NCBI GenBank assembly: GCA_020635995.1
Contig: JACJYS010000003.1
Span: forward strand, 217,001 to 281,000
Reading direction: 5' to 3'
DNA from: Chitinophagales bacterium
Lineage (GTDB): Bacteria; Bacteroidota; Bacteroidia; Chitinophagales; UBA8649
Length of the DNA stretch: 64,000 bases
Below, one piece after another: positions 17,665 through 27,400 of the stretch. The notes beneath the pieces were generated by a model. It saw only the letters and a program-made list of their open reading frames with translations, did no database searches and had not been told where the DNA came from. The number at the start of each line of letters is the position of its first letter. Within the stretch, counting starts at the first letter, position 1. Made by a program: the position numbers and the translations under genes.

Positions 17665-17720
17665 GTTTCGTTCTCTGCCTATAGCGGATTTATTGTACGT
17701 CCTTCGGACTCAACGAAAAC
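17665..17720. other. Structured spacer at the downstream edge of the restriction-modification block
   Basis: Arms GTTTCGTT (17665-17672) and AACGAAAAC (17712-17720) pair with one bulge; inside sits a tight hairpin GTCC-TTC-GGAC (17699-17709). It may be a terminator region for one or both converging transcripts, or mark the edge of the inserted block. Low certainty. Confidence 0.3.
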
Positions 17721-17739
17721 TTATTTATAGGCGATGGCT

Positions 17740-18603
17740 TTATTTTTTTATCAAATTATAATTTTCATCAACAGTATAATTTGTTGTTAGTCCTAAGTCA
17801 TCTAAACATTCAAAAATATATTCTAAAACTACTTCATCATAATCAGGTGCATACTCAAGTATTGTAGTGTCCCACCAAGAATTAATTGCCTTTTCAATAA
17901 TTTTAAATGTAAATTCCAAAGTGAAATCAGAAAGTGAAATTGCAGGAATTGCAAAATGAATTATTTGGTTTCTAATTCTTCCAAACTTATTGTATAATTC
18001 AATAGGCTCTATTTTGTAGCCAGTAGTAGCCCATAGTCTATCAGGTAATTCCGAGTACATAATTGTTTGACCGTGTTCAATCAAATCTTCCATTTTGATA
18101 TTTCCATCTAACAAGTTTGCTTCTTTAGGTATTTTGGTAAATACAAGTAATGGATGCTCTTCTACAATTTTAGACTTAATTAAAATTTCAAAACCATTTG
18201 CAACTTGAACAAGACCCATTGCGTGAGAATAAGGTTCTCCGTGTTCAGAAAAAGTGGCATTAACAACTCCTTTAGCAACCATTGATAAGCCAAAATCTCG
18301 CATTTGTGATGCGATTTTGAATTTATCTTTGATTGCAAGATGATTATTTTGACCATTCAAGCCGTGAAAAAAACCTAAAGTATAGGCCTCTATGGCACTT
18401 CTGTGTCTGCGATCTCCTCTTTGACTTTCCTCTAAATTTGTAATAAAGTTTTCAAGATCAAAATTTAATAATTTTTTGCTTCCATTTTCTAGCCCTTTTT
18501 CATATGCACAAGAAGCACATTTATGACGCTCAAAACTTCCCTGACTAATTGGTAAGTCTTTTACGATTAAATCAGTATCAGTATGATTTTTATTACAAGC
18601 CAC
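17740..18603 (-). CDS. Unknown protein of the restriction-modification block, zinc-knuckle and possible HEPN motif
   Basis: A 287-residue protein I do not recognise by name. Near the N-terminus, cysteines and histidines (C3, H7, H27, C29, C32; the segment HKCASCAYEKG) look like a small zinc site. The C-terminal half is helical and contains RNQIIHF (residues 211-217), which fits the R-x4-H signature of HEPN RNases, followed by a long helix with NSWWDT. A HEPN assignment is only a motif match. It starts with GTG 4 nt after the endonuclease gene, third in the operon behind a Dam-type methylase and a probable endonuclease, so a role in restriction or a back-up defence is suggested. Its codon use (ATT, CTT) matches the other two genes and differs from the host genes. 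Confidence 0.6.
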   Translation of the reverse strand: MACNKNHTDTDLIVKDLPISQGSFERHKCASCAYEKGLENGSKKLLNFDLENFITNLEESQRGDRRHRSAIEAYTLGFFHGLNGQNNHLAIKDKFKIASQMRDFGLSMVAKGVVNATFSEHGEPYSHAMGLVQVANGFEILIKSKIVEEHPLLVFTKIPKEANLLDGNIKMEDLIEHGQTIMYSELPDRLWATTGYKIEPIELYNKFGRIRNQIIHFAIPAISLSDFTLEFTFKIIEKAINSWWDTTILEYAPDYDEVVLEYIFECLDDLGLTTNYTVDENYNLIKK

Positions 18604-18607
18604 CTTT

Positions 18608-19894
18608 TTATTCCTCAGTTTGGTTTATTATCCAATTTGTCCACCCAATAATTGTTGAAGCTCTTCTGAAATATGTTGTGTCAGAACTAACATTATACAA
18701 TTTGGATCGTTTCATAATTTCAACAATAATTCCTTTTTCTGGCATTTCTCCATTGCCAAGATAAAGTTTCAATGTTTCTTTAAATGCTTTGTGAGAAACG
18801 ATTAGTTTTACAAATTCTTTTTGTCTGTCAATAAGGTTCAAGTTGAAAACTTGCTTTCCTTTTCTTGTTAAGAAACAACCTGTTTGTCCCGTTAATGGAT
18901 CTCGTCCTGTATCAATTAATCCTAAATATTTTCCTGCGTTTGAATAATAGTCTGTTTGCCTTCCATCAAAGTCATAGTTTTGAGTAATATCCTCTTTTGA
19001 AATAAATTCTTTTTGTTTCAAAAGTTCACAAAGGTTGATTACTCTTTCAAAACTGTCTGCTTGAGGAAATGGAATTTCAGGTTCATTTACAGTTCTTGTG
19101 GTGTCAATAATTTGCGATAGGGCTTCAAGGTTAAAACTGCCTTCCTGAACAGCATATTTTCTATGTCTGACAAGAACGATAGAGTTATAATGATCTACAT
19201 TTGAAAACGCATATTCTCTTAAATGAAAAACTCCGTTTGAATATGTTAGGAAAATTGGGCGAACTTGTTTTTGAATTTTACCACTCCAAAGTTTAAACGG
19301 ATAGTAAAGTTGTCTAACAAGAAAGTCGTCTGAAATATAGTTTTTAGCTTCAATAAGATTTAATGAAGTGTCACCCTCATAACCTCCGTCAATTTCTACT
19401 TGTGAATTTCCCACATTTACATTGAAAAGTCCTTTCTTAGAATTGATGCCAAAAGAAAAAGAAGACGAACTCATTCGTCCGCTAACAGTTGGTAGTAAAT
19501 TTTCTTCTCCTGTAAAATTGTGAAGAATTTGAGAAACAAAAGCACAGTTTATTGCTGTTGCTTCACTTGTTATATCACGATAATCAAGGCTTTCCAAAAA
19601 TGCAGGAAATTTGATTGGTGAAACTTCTATATCGTCAATGTTGAAGTCGCAAAACGTTTCAAACTCTCCAATAACATAAACACCTCTTGAAATAGGTAGA
19701 ATTGAAAGTTTGTTATCAGCAAAAAGTTTTGGAAGTTGAGATTTGTGATCAAACTTCGTCATTAATCTTGCTTCACGGAACTCATTAATTTTTGTTGCTG
19801 CAATCTCAATATGACCGTCTTTCAAAATCTTGTCAAGGATTTTGTGCTTTTCAAATATCTTTTCCCACGCAAGGTCATTTTTGGATTTACTCAT
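18608..19894 (-). CDS. Probable type II restriction endonuclease, PD-(D/E)xK type
   Basis: A 428-residue protein encoded directly after a Dam-type methylase. Residues 167-184 (EIDGGYEGDTSLNLIEAK) fit a PD-(D/E)xK active site: D169 and E182-A-K184, followed by R194-Q195 on a helix. About residues 280-400 look like a winged-helix DNA-reading region (EDITQNYDF ... YYSNAGKYLGLIDT ... FLTRKGKQV). I infer it is the nuclease cognate to the adjacent methylase and would cut the same site, possibly GATC. Its start overlaps the methylase stop by 8 nt (ATGAGTAA). Leu is often CTT and Ile often ATT, unlike the TTA/ATA-rich neighbours, a sign of transfer. Confidence 0.7.
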   Translation of the reverse strand: MSKSKNDLAWEKIFEKHKILDKILKDGHIEIAATKINEFREARLMTKFDHKSQLPKLFADNKLSILPISRGVYVIGEFETFCDFNIDDIEVSPIKFPAFLESLDYRDITSEATAINCAFVSQILHNFTGEENLLPTVSGRMSSSSFSFGINSKKGLFNVNVGNSQVEIDGGYEGDTSLNLIEAKNYISDDFLVRQLYYPFKLWSGKIQKQVRPIFLTYSNGVFHLREYAFSNVDHYNSIVLVRHRKYAVQEGSFNLEALSQIIDTTRTVNEPEIPFPQADSFERVINLCELLKQKEFISKEDITQNYDFDGRQTDYYSNAGKYLGLIDTGRDPLTGQTGCFLTRKGKQVFNLNLIDRQKEFVKLIVSHKAFKETLKLYLGNGEMPEKGIIVEIMKRSKLYNVSSDTTYFRRASTIIGWTNWIINQTEE

Positions 19895-20729
19895 AGTTTC
19901 TGATTAAGACTTCATCAACTTCTCCTCGGTCAGCACCGTTTGAGTTAATTGCTCTGTTTGCTTTTACAATGGTTATTTTATAATCTTTATATAAGTCTTT
20001 GATGAAATCTGCTGATGAATTTGAAAGTAAAAATTTCACTCCTTTTTTATGTAATTCATCACAAGCCGTTTTAAGGTCAATTTGGTCATACATATCCCAA
20101 CCACCTTGCACATAACCTGTAAAGTTTGAACTTTCAGAAATTGGATGGTATGGGGGATCTAAATACACAAAACATTTTTTGTCTGTTTGTTTTAGAATTT
20201 CAGAATAATCACCACTGTTAATTTGTACGTTATTATTGTTTAGAAATTTATTAACAGCTTTAAGTGTTGGCTCATTTACGATATTTGGGTTTTTGTATCT
20301 TCCAAAAGGTGAGTTAAACTCTCCCGCATTGTTTACTCTGTAAAGCCCATTAAAGCAAGTTTTATTTAAGAAAATAACTCTTGATGCTCTTTGAACAGCA
20401 GAAAGTTTTTTAAACTCTCCATTTCTGTCTAAACTTCTTATTGAGTAAAAATATTCAGCTTCGTTTTTATGTTTTTTTAGGTCAGTAATTAGTTCGTCAA
20501 GGTTATTTTTAATAACTTCATAAACATTAATTAGCTCCTCATTGAAGTCATTAATTATTGCATTTTTAGGTTGTAGATTAAATAATACTGCACCTCCACC
20601 AATAAATGGCTCTATATATTTATAATTTTTAATATTTTCTGGCAAATTCTCAACAATTGAATACATAAGTTGTCTTTTGCCTCCAACCCATTTCAAGAAT
20701 GGTGCTACTAACCTGTTGCTTTTTGCCAT
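19887..20729 (-). CDS. Dam-family DNA adenine N6-methyltransferase
   Basis: A 280-residue alpha-class methyltransferase. The SAM-binding FLKWVGGKR lies at residues 11-19, PFIGGGAV at 41-48, the Dam-typical NKTCFNGLYRVNNAGEFNSP at 122-141, and the catalytic DPPY at 191-194. Dam/DpnM relatives methylate adenine in GATC; that specificity is likely here but unproven. First gene of a three-gene block with the probable nuclease and an unknown third protein. No plain TAnnTTTG element was found upstream, which fits a foreign promoter. A 12-bp palindrome (20846-20857) lies upstream. Confidence 0.93.
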   Translation of the reverse strand: MAKSNRLVAPFLKWVGGKRQLMYSIVENLPENIKNYKYIEPFIGGGAVLFNLQPKNAIINDFNEELINVYEVIKNNLDELITDLKKHKNEAEYFYSIRSLDRNGEFKKLSAVQRASRVIFLNKTCFNGLYRVNNAGEFNSPFGRYKNPNIVNEPTLKAVNKFLNNNNVQINSGDYSEILKQTDKKCFVYLDPPYHPISESSNFTGYVQGGWDMYDQIDLKTACDELHKKGVKFLLSNSSADFIKDLYKDYKITIVKANRAINSNGADRGEVDEVLIRNYE

Positions 20730-20845
20730 TTTTTATTTTTCTGTTTGCTAAATATTTTAGTCTGCAAGTTAGTAAATTTTGATCAAGTCGTCCAAATTTT
20801 GTATTCAGTTTAATTTTTGTGCAGTATGTTAGTTTAGCTATTGCC

Positions 20846-20857
20846 CACAACGTTGTG
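20846..20857. promoter_or_regulatory. Perfect 12-bp palindrome CACAACGTTGTG upstream of the methylase
   Basis: Lies about 117 nt before the methylase start. It could be a regulator site or an insertion-boundary sequence of the restriction-modification block. No controller gene is visible next to it. Confidence 0.35.
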
Positions 20858-20921
20858 TGTAGCGGTAGTCAAATATACAATTAAAATTATAAAAATACAT
20901 ATTTTATTGACACTACACAAT

Positions 20922-21192
20922 GTAATACCCCTTAAGAATATATAATAGTCCTATTTCGGTTACACCTTATTGTGCTATTTATATATAGCACTCCATAGGC
21001 ATTTACCATTATATTGCATCTAAAAAATAATTTCACATACTTTTATAAAACCACCCCCTGCCTTCGGCAGGTAAACTTTTTTCCTCTCCTTTTTAGGTGG
21101 GGGAACATTATGGAATGTGAAATTATTTCTTAGACTTCATATAAAATCCAAAATAGTTTAAAACTATTTTGGACTAACAAAATTGGTATTAC
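20922..21192 (+). repeat. MITE-like element, long copy with a nested insertion
   Basis: Terminal inverted repeats GTAATACC (20922-20929) and GGTATTAC (21185-21192). Starts with the family sequence AATATATAATAGTCC and TCGGTTACACCTTATTGT, and ends with a near-perfect palindrome TCCAAAATAG.../...CTATTTTGGA (21147-21173). The middle holds an extra ~110 bp bounded by inverted AAATAATTTCACAT/ATGTGAAATTATTT (from about 21025 to 21128), which looks like a nested insertion, with a CCTGCCTTCGGCAGG hairpin inside. The right terminal repeat contains the stop codon of the minus-strand gene at 21189. Confidence 0.7.
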
Positions 21193-21410
21193 TTTTCTGC
21201 TACTGCCTCTAAATCCATTCCACATTTAGAGCAAGTATCGCCTTTTTGCCCTTTTACTTCGGGGTGCATGGGGCAAGCATAAGTTTCTTCTACAGATTCT
21301 GTTTGCTCTGTATTAGACGCATCATTTCCTGTATTGTTTCCACAAGAAACCAGCATAATGCCCACTACGGCTAATGCTATCATCGTTAATTTAAAAGTTG
21401 TCTTTTTCAT
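21189..21410 (-). CDS. Small lipoprotein with heavy-metal-binding domain (HMBD)
   Basis: A 73-residue envelope lipoprotein: signal sequence with lipobox MLVSC, a Glu/Thr-rich spacer, and the compact metal-binding domain YACPMHPEVKGQKGDTCSKCGMDL (about 43-66), which has the C-x-M-H-P and C-x2-C-G-M pattern. The same domain is repeated at the N-terminus of the adjacent CusB-like adaptor, so it is probably a periplasmic copper/silver chaperone or scavenger for the pump. Last gene of the efflux operon, 37 nt after the adaptor. The stop codon lies in the terminal repeat of the adjacent MITE-like element. Confidence 0.85.
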   Translation of the reverse strand: MKKTTFKLTMIALAVVGIMLVSCGNNTGNDASNTEQTESVEETYACPMHPEVKGQKGDTCSKCGMDLEAVAEK

Positions 21411-21447
21411 TTTTTTTAAATTTTAATGGTTAAAAATATGTGTTTAT

Positions 21448-23172
21448 TTAATTTATAGTGTCTGTAATAGAACCACATTTCATCATCTTATCTCCAAAAT
21501 ACGGGTTTTTAACTTCGCTTTGCACACTTAGCCAATCTGCTCCGTAATTATTATTTGCCATAGGGCAATGCTGCACATAAAAAACAGCACCCGATACACC
21601 AAATACTTTTATTGATTTTATTAATGCTTGCGATAAAAAATCAAACTGCTTACGTTGCTCTTCTATATCTGTAGATTCAATTATTTTTTCGGCATGAGAT
21701 TGAATGGTTTTTAAATGCCCCATCCAAAAAACATGTGCCGCTCCTTTTAGCTGAGTCATATCTATATTATTTGCTTTTTCTACTAGTTCTTTTGCATATT
21801 GCGATGCTTTTTTAGATTCATCTGCCACCAACGCATCTTTTAAATCTATATAGGTGGTTACCAATGTCGTTAGTTGCTCTTTAAATATAATGGGAGTTAA
21901 TGCCGTGTAATCAGGTAGTTTATTGGACGTAACAGCATTTTTAATTTGTACATTTTTATTCATCATGCTTTTTTGATTGTTAAGCTGTGCCGAAGCATCT
22001 ATAACAAATGCTCCATTGGTAACTACTTCTTCGCCCCCTTCTAATCCCTTAACTACATTATATCCATTTTGTGTGGCTTCGCCTAATGCTACTTCTCTAT
22101 ATTCAAAAGTTGGAACTTCTGCTTCGGCATTTTTTACATAAACTACAGAGCGTGTACCCGTCCATAAAACAGCCGATTTAGGCACAGTAAGTTCGTTTTT
22201 GTTACCTACAGTTTGCAATGCTCCGGCTATAAACATTTCCGGTTTTAATTTTCCTGTTGCGTTATTTACTTCGGCTCTAATTGTAGCAGCACGCGTATTG
22301 GGGTCTATAACAGGATTAATAAAAGTGATTTTTGCCTTAAATTTTTTATTGGGTGCCGATGGCGTTGTAAAATCTATAATATTACCTACTTTAATATAGG
22401 GCAAATCATTTTCATATACATCAAATATAGCCCAAAGACTATTTAAGTTTTGTAGGTCAAAGAGCACTTCTCCCGTAGCCATATAATCTCCAACAGCAAC
22501 TCTTTTTTGAGATACCGTTCCCGAATGGTCGGCATAAATAATAAACGTTTCACGAACAACGCCCGAATTTAAAATATCTTCAATAGTTTTATCACTTATT
22601 TTCCAAAATTTCAATTTGTTTTTAGCTGCCTCTAACAGTCCGGGGCTTACATCTTTAATTTTTTGGGCTTCAATTAATTCCTTTTGTGCCGTAATTAATT
22701 CTGGCGAATATATAGTGGCTATTTTTTGCCCTTTATTTACTTGCTCGCCCGTATAGCTGATGTATAACTTTTCAATTCTGCCGGGAATATGAGCAACAAT
22801 ACTTGCCGATTGGGTTTCATTAGCCTGTATTTTTCCGTTTAATTTTAAATTGCCCTCATTAGAAGTTGCACCAATTATTGTGGTTTGAATATTTGCCAAC
22901 TTAACAGCATCTTCTGTCATTTGAAATCCATATTCACTTCCACTACCCGCTTGACTTGCCGGAATTAAATCCATGCCGCATATAGGGCAAACGCCCGGTT
23001 CATTTTGGCGAATTTGCGGGTGCATAGAGCATGTCCATACTTCTGTTTCGGTATTATTTTCCGTATGTATATGATTATCTGCCACATTTGGATTTTTAAA
23101 CAACAGCCATCCTAAAAATAAACCAACGGCTACTGCTACAAGAGCAACTATATATATTTTTGTATTCTTCAT
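21448..23172 (-). CDS. CusB-like RND efflux periplasmic adaptor with HMBD and DUF3347
   Basis: A 574-residue membrane-fusion protein. One N-terminal membrane anchor (about 5-25), then an HMBD (TCSMHPQIRQNEPGVCPICGMDL, about 48-70), barrel-sandwich/lipoyl halves (GRIEKLYISYTGEQVNKGQKIATIYSPELI), a short helical hairpin, beta-barrel (GNIIDFTTPSAP) and membrane-proximal parts (GAFVIDASAQL). The C-terminal ~150 residues are a DUF3347 domain (AAHVFWMGHLKTI ... VFYVQHCPMANNNYGADWLS ... NPYFGDKMMKCG) with Met, His and Cys of a copper site. The two metal domains support Cu(I)/Ag(I) as substrate. Joins the pump and the TolC-like channel of the same operon. Confidence 0.93.
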   Translation of the reverse strand: MKNTKIYIVALVAVAVGLFLGWLLFKNPNVADNHIHTENNTETEVWTCSMHPQIRQNEPGVCPICGMDLIPASQAGSGSEYGFQMTEDAVKLANIQTTIIGATSNEGNLKLNGKIQANETQSASIVAHIPGRIEKLYISYTGEQVNKGQKIATIYSPELITAQKELIEAQKIKDVSPGLLEAAKNKLKFWKISDKTIEDILNSGVVRETFIIYADHSGTVSQKRVAVGDYMATGEVLFDLQNLNSLWAIFDVYENDLPYIKVGNIIDFTTPSAPNKKFKAKITFINPVIDPNTRAATIRAEVNNATGKLKPEMFIAGALQTVGNKNELTVPKSAVLWTGTRSVVYVKNAEAEVPTFEYREVALGEATQNGYNVVKGLEGGEEVVTNGAFVIDASAQLNNQKSMMNKNVQIKNAVTSNKLPDYTALTPIIFKEQLTTLVTTYIDLKDALVADESKKASQYAKELVEKANNIDMTQLKGAAHVFWMGHLKTIQSHAEKIIESTDIEEQRKQFDFLSQALIKSIKVFGVSGAVFYVQHCPMANNNYGADWLSVQSEVKNPYFGDKMMKCGSITDTIN

Positions 23173-23183
23173 TTTCTTTCTAT

Positions 23184-24422
23184 TTAAAAATTGGTTAAAC
23201 GTTCTATTTTAAATTTTGATAAATGTGATTGCACTATCGCTTTCAGTATTTCTATTTCGTAGCTATTTATATTGTCTTGCAATTTCATTAATTCATCAAA
23301 CCGCTTACCGCTACTACTATATTCTGCCAGTAATATATCATAAGCACTATTAGAAATTTCAATTTGCTTATTACTTAAATTATACATTAGCTTAGCACTT
23401 TCATATTCCGATTTATAGCTTTGAATATTGCTAATCATTTTGTTTGTTACACTTTCCTTTTGCAAGTTATATGCCTCTTGTTTAAGTTTTTCTCCTTCGG
23501 TTTTAGCGGTATATTTTTTTTGGTAAAGAGGAATTGCCACCACTACTTTAGGTATAAGAATATCCCTTCCGTTATACTGTGGGTTGGCATCGGTTCGCTT
23601 AGCAACCATGCTATAATCTAATCCTAAACCTATAGACGGCATTCTATCTTTAGCGTTTAAAGCCAATTCTTTATTTGATGCTTCAATATTCCAATCTAAC
23701 TGATTTATAAGCGGATGATTGTCTTGAATATTTTGTTTGAATTGTTCTAAATCGTAATGCAAATCGGCAAACGAAACGGTAGTAGTATCAAGCAAAATAA
23801 TTGTACTTGCAGGATTATTGACCGCTTCATTAATGGCAGCTGTAAAATACTGCTTTTGTTCTTCAAGAATTTGTATTTTATTGTTTAATTCTTCCAGTTT
23901 AATCCTTACCGTAAGCACATCTGAAGCAAGCGATTTGCCACTTTCTACTTTAGCCAGTGCCACTTTTTCAAGCGTTTCAAATATGCGTATATCTTTGTAA
24001 ATAACATCTTGCTGTTTTTGTAAAAGGTATAGATTAAAATAAGCTGTTTTTATTTGATAATCAATATTTAAACGTTCGGCAGCTACTTGCTCATATTTAG
24101 ATTTTGCCATAGTAAGCACCACATCTTCTTTGGCTTTTAATGTGCCAAACCATGGAAACATCTGACTGGCAGAAATGCTAAGCACCTGTGCCCCCAATCG
24201 TGTTTCGGGGCGTAGAGCCGGAACGCCCACACCTACCGTGGGGTCTGGCAGTTGTTTTACCTGAGGTGCTTTTTTTAAAGCCGCTTCATACTGTAATTGT
24301 AGTGCTTTTAGTTCCGGATTATTGTTGTATGCTTTGATTAATAAACTATCAAGTGTTTGACTTTTTAGTACAAATGAAAGCATCATGAAACATAATAATG
24401 ATAATATTAACTTAATTTTCAT
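23184..24422 (-). CDS. TolC-family outer membrane efflux protein (CusC-like)
   Basis: A 412-residue outer membrane factor: signal peptide (MKIKLILSLLCFMMLSFVLKSQ), then two TolC-type repeats of long helices with the usual NPELKALQLQYEAA and ISNSAYDILLAEYSSSGKRFDELMKLQD segments. It should form the trimeric exit duct for the tripartite pump. Its start overlaps the stop of the pump gene by 11 nt and it lies 11 nt upstream of the adaptor gene. Confidence 0.92.
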   Translation of the reverse strand: MKIKLILSLLCFMMLSFVLKSQTLDSLLIKAYNNNPELKALQLQYEAALKKAPQVKQLPDPTVGVGVPALRPETRLGAQVLSISASQMFPWFGTLKAKEDVVLTMAKSKYEQVAAERLNIDYQIKTAYFNLYLLQKQQDVIYKDIRIFETLEKVALAKVESGKSLASDVLTVRIKLEELNNKIQILEEQKQYFTAAINEAVNNPASTIILLDTTTVSFADLHYDLEQFKQNIQDNHPLINQLDWNIEASNKELALNAKDRMPSIGLGLDYSMVAKRTDANPQYNGRDILIPKVVVAIPLYQKKYTAKTEGEKLKQEAYNLQKESVTNKMISNIQSYKSEYESAKLMYNLSNKQIEISNSAYDILLAEYSSSGKRFDELMKLQDNINSYEIEILKAIVQSHLSKFKIERLTNF

Positions 24423-27400
24423 TGTTATTTTTTTGAGTGTTATTAGAAAATTTTAGGTGCAATTCTTTCCACAAAGAATAAAGCACCGGCACGGTAAACA
24501 TTGTTATTACTTGCAAGGTCATGCCACCAAAAGAAGGGATAGCCATAGGCAACATAATATCGGAGCCACGCCCTGTAGAGGTCAAAACAGGAATTAATGC
24601 CAATATAGTTGTTGCAGTAGTCATAAGAGCAGGTTTTACCCTACGCAAACCACCTTCTACCACTGCATCTCGTATGCCTTGAATGGTATTGGGCGAATTT
24701 GCCTTAAAACTATCTTTCAAAAAAGTGGCTACCAAAACACCATCATCTGTGGCAATGCCAAACAACGCCAAAAACCCAACCCAAACAGCTACACTCAGAT
24801 TAATGGTCTTCATCTGAAATAAATCTCTCATATTAGTTCCAAAAATATCAAAGTTCATAAACCAAGGCTGCCCATATAACCATATCATAATAAACCCACC
24901 GGAAAATGCCACAAACACACCTGAAAACACCATAAGCGATGTAGTAACCGAATTAAATTGAAAATACAAAATGAGAAATATTAAAGCCAATGCTATTGGG
25001 ATAACTATTGATAATCGTTTATTAGCTCTAACTTGCTGCTCGTAGTTTCCTGCAAATTTATAGTTAATGCCTGTGGGCAAAACCAACTCGCCCTTATCTA
25101 TTTTGTCCTGCAAATAATTTTGAGCATTATGCACCACATCTACCTCTGCAAAACCTTCTTGCTTATCAAACAAAACATAGCCTACCAAAAAACCATCTTC
25201 ACTTTTTATTGCCTGCGGACCTTGTTCGTATTCTATATCTACTATTTCACTTAAAGGAATTTGTGTCCCATTGGGTGTAGCTATCAAAATATTTTCCAAA
25301 GTACTGGGGTTATCTCTCAATTCTCGTGGATACCGCAAGCGAATACCGTAGCGTTCTCTGCCTTCTACGGTAGTAGTCATAACCATACCGCCCACTATTG
25401 TTTGCATTTGTTTTTGCACATCTTCAACAGAAAGTCCATAACGACTTATTTTTTCCCTATTCACATCAAACAGCATATAGGGTTTGCCCACTATACGCTC
25501 TGCAAAAACGGCCGAAACCTTCACGCCCTCTACATTTTTTAAATGCTTTTCCAATTCCAAGCCAAAGGCTTCTATCGTTTTTAAATCAGAACCTTTTACC
25601 TTAATTCCCATTGGAGCTCTCATTCCTGTTTGCAGCATTACCAAACGGGTTTCTATGGGTTGCAATTTTGGTGCAGAAGTAATTCCGGGAAGTTTTGTGG
25701 CTTTTACTATTTCATTCCAAATATCGTTGGGCGAATGAATATTATCTCTCCACTGGCGGAAATAAGAACCATTTTCATCGGGCACTAAATCATTTATATT
25801 TATCCCTTGCAATACAGCTTGATTGTATTCAATAGCACCACCTTTTGCCAGTAAATATTTTCCATCTTTATCTTGCTTAAATCGCATTCTGTGTCCGTCT
25901 TTATCTGTCATGTATTCCGATTTATACAAAATCATATTTTCGTACATAGACATAGGAGCCGGGTCCAATGAGCTTTCTACCCTTCCAGCTTTACCTACTA
26001 CCGTTTCTACTTCGGGGATGGCAGTAACCGCCATATCTAAAGCCCTAAGATTGGCTTCGTTTATCTGCATACCCGAATGGGGCATAGCCGTAGGCATCAG
26101 TAGAAAAGAGCCTTCATCTAAAGCAGGCATAAACTCTTGCCCCGTATTTTTAGCAATTTGAACACCTAAGAAAATAAGCAATACTACCACAGCAAGAAAT
26201 ATCATTTTTATTTTCAATAAAAACCTTAAAATGCGTTCGTAAAAATGAATAACAACATAAAAACTGCCTATTAAAATACCCGAAACCAAAACAACAAAAA
26301 TAAAATTTGTAAACAGCGATTTTGTTACACCCAGCGGCATCCAAATAGTAGCCAAAAGCCAAGCAATCAACAGTGCGTAAATAATATTTTTTGCCACCTC
26401 AAATTTAGATTGATAAATACCGCCTTTGTATAGTTTCAAACCATAGCTTATTAGCCCGGTAATGCCTACCACAAGTGCTAAAAGACCTATAAATTTATAG
26501 CTGCCAAAAAGCAGAATAATACCAAAAATAATGAGTACTAAATTTGAAGCTAAAGTCATCCATTTTGATTTAGATTTTAATCCAAATAACTGAGTTGCCA
26601 AAGGAGGAATAATGGTAATGGCAACCACAATAGAAGAAATCAATGCAAAAGTTTTGGTAAAAGCCAAAGGTCTAAATAGTTTGCCTTCTGATGCCACCAT
26701 AGTAAAAACAGGCAAGAAACCAACTACGGTAGTAGCCACTGCGGTAAGTACTGCCGAAGCAACTTCTGTAGTAGCATTATAAATAGTGATAGATATGGCT
26801 TGTTTGGGTGGAGCTTCCTTAATATGTGTAACCATACTTTCTGTAAGCACAATGCCCATATCAACCATAGTACCCACAGCTATAGCTATACCGGAAAGAG
26901 CCACTATATTGGCATCAACGCCAAAATATTTCATGGCAATAAAACACATTAAAACAGCCACAGGCAATGAAGCCGCCACCAACAAAGAAGATCTTAAATT
27001 AAACAGCATTAAAATAACTACAATAATTGTAATAAGTATTTCCAATCCCAATGCTTCTTGCAAAGTGCCCAATGTTTCGTTAATTAAATCGGTACGATCG
27101 TAATAGGGTACAATAGTAACTTGCGAAACCGTTCCGTCTTTTAATGTTTTAGAAGGCAAACCGGGAGCTATTTCGTTTATTTTGCTTTTTACATTATTAA
27201 TTACCTCCAAAGGATTGGCACCATAACGAGCCACCACTACGCCCCCCACAGCTTCTGCCCCGGATTTATCCAAAACACCTCTGCGTGTAGCCGGTCCCAC
27301 ATTTACTACGGCTATATCTTTAATACGAATAGGTACATTATCTACAGATTTTACCACCGCATTTTCAATATCTTCAATAGATTTTACATAGCCTAAACCT

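Noticed and set aside
20650..20850. 66-codon minus-strand frame upstream of the methylase
   Set aside because: Overlaps the methylase start in another frame; no conserved features.
20846..20857. Integron attC-type site at the edge of the restriction-modification block
   Set aside because: Only a 12-bp palindrome; the paired core sites and bulged arms of attC could not be identified, and no integrase is present.
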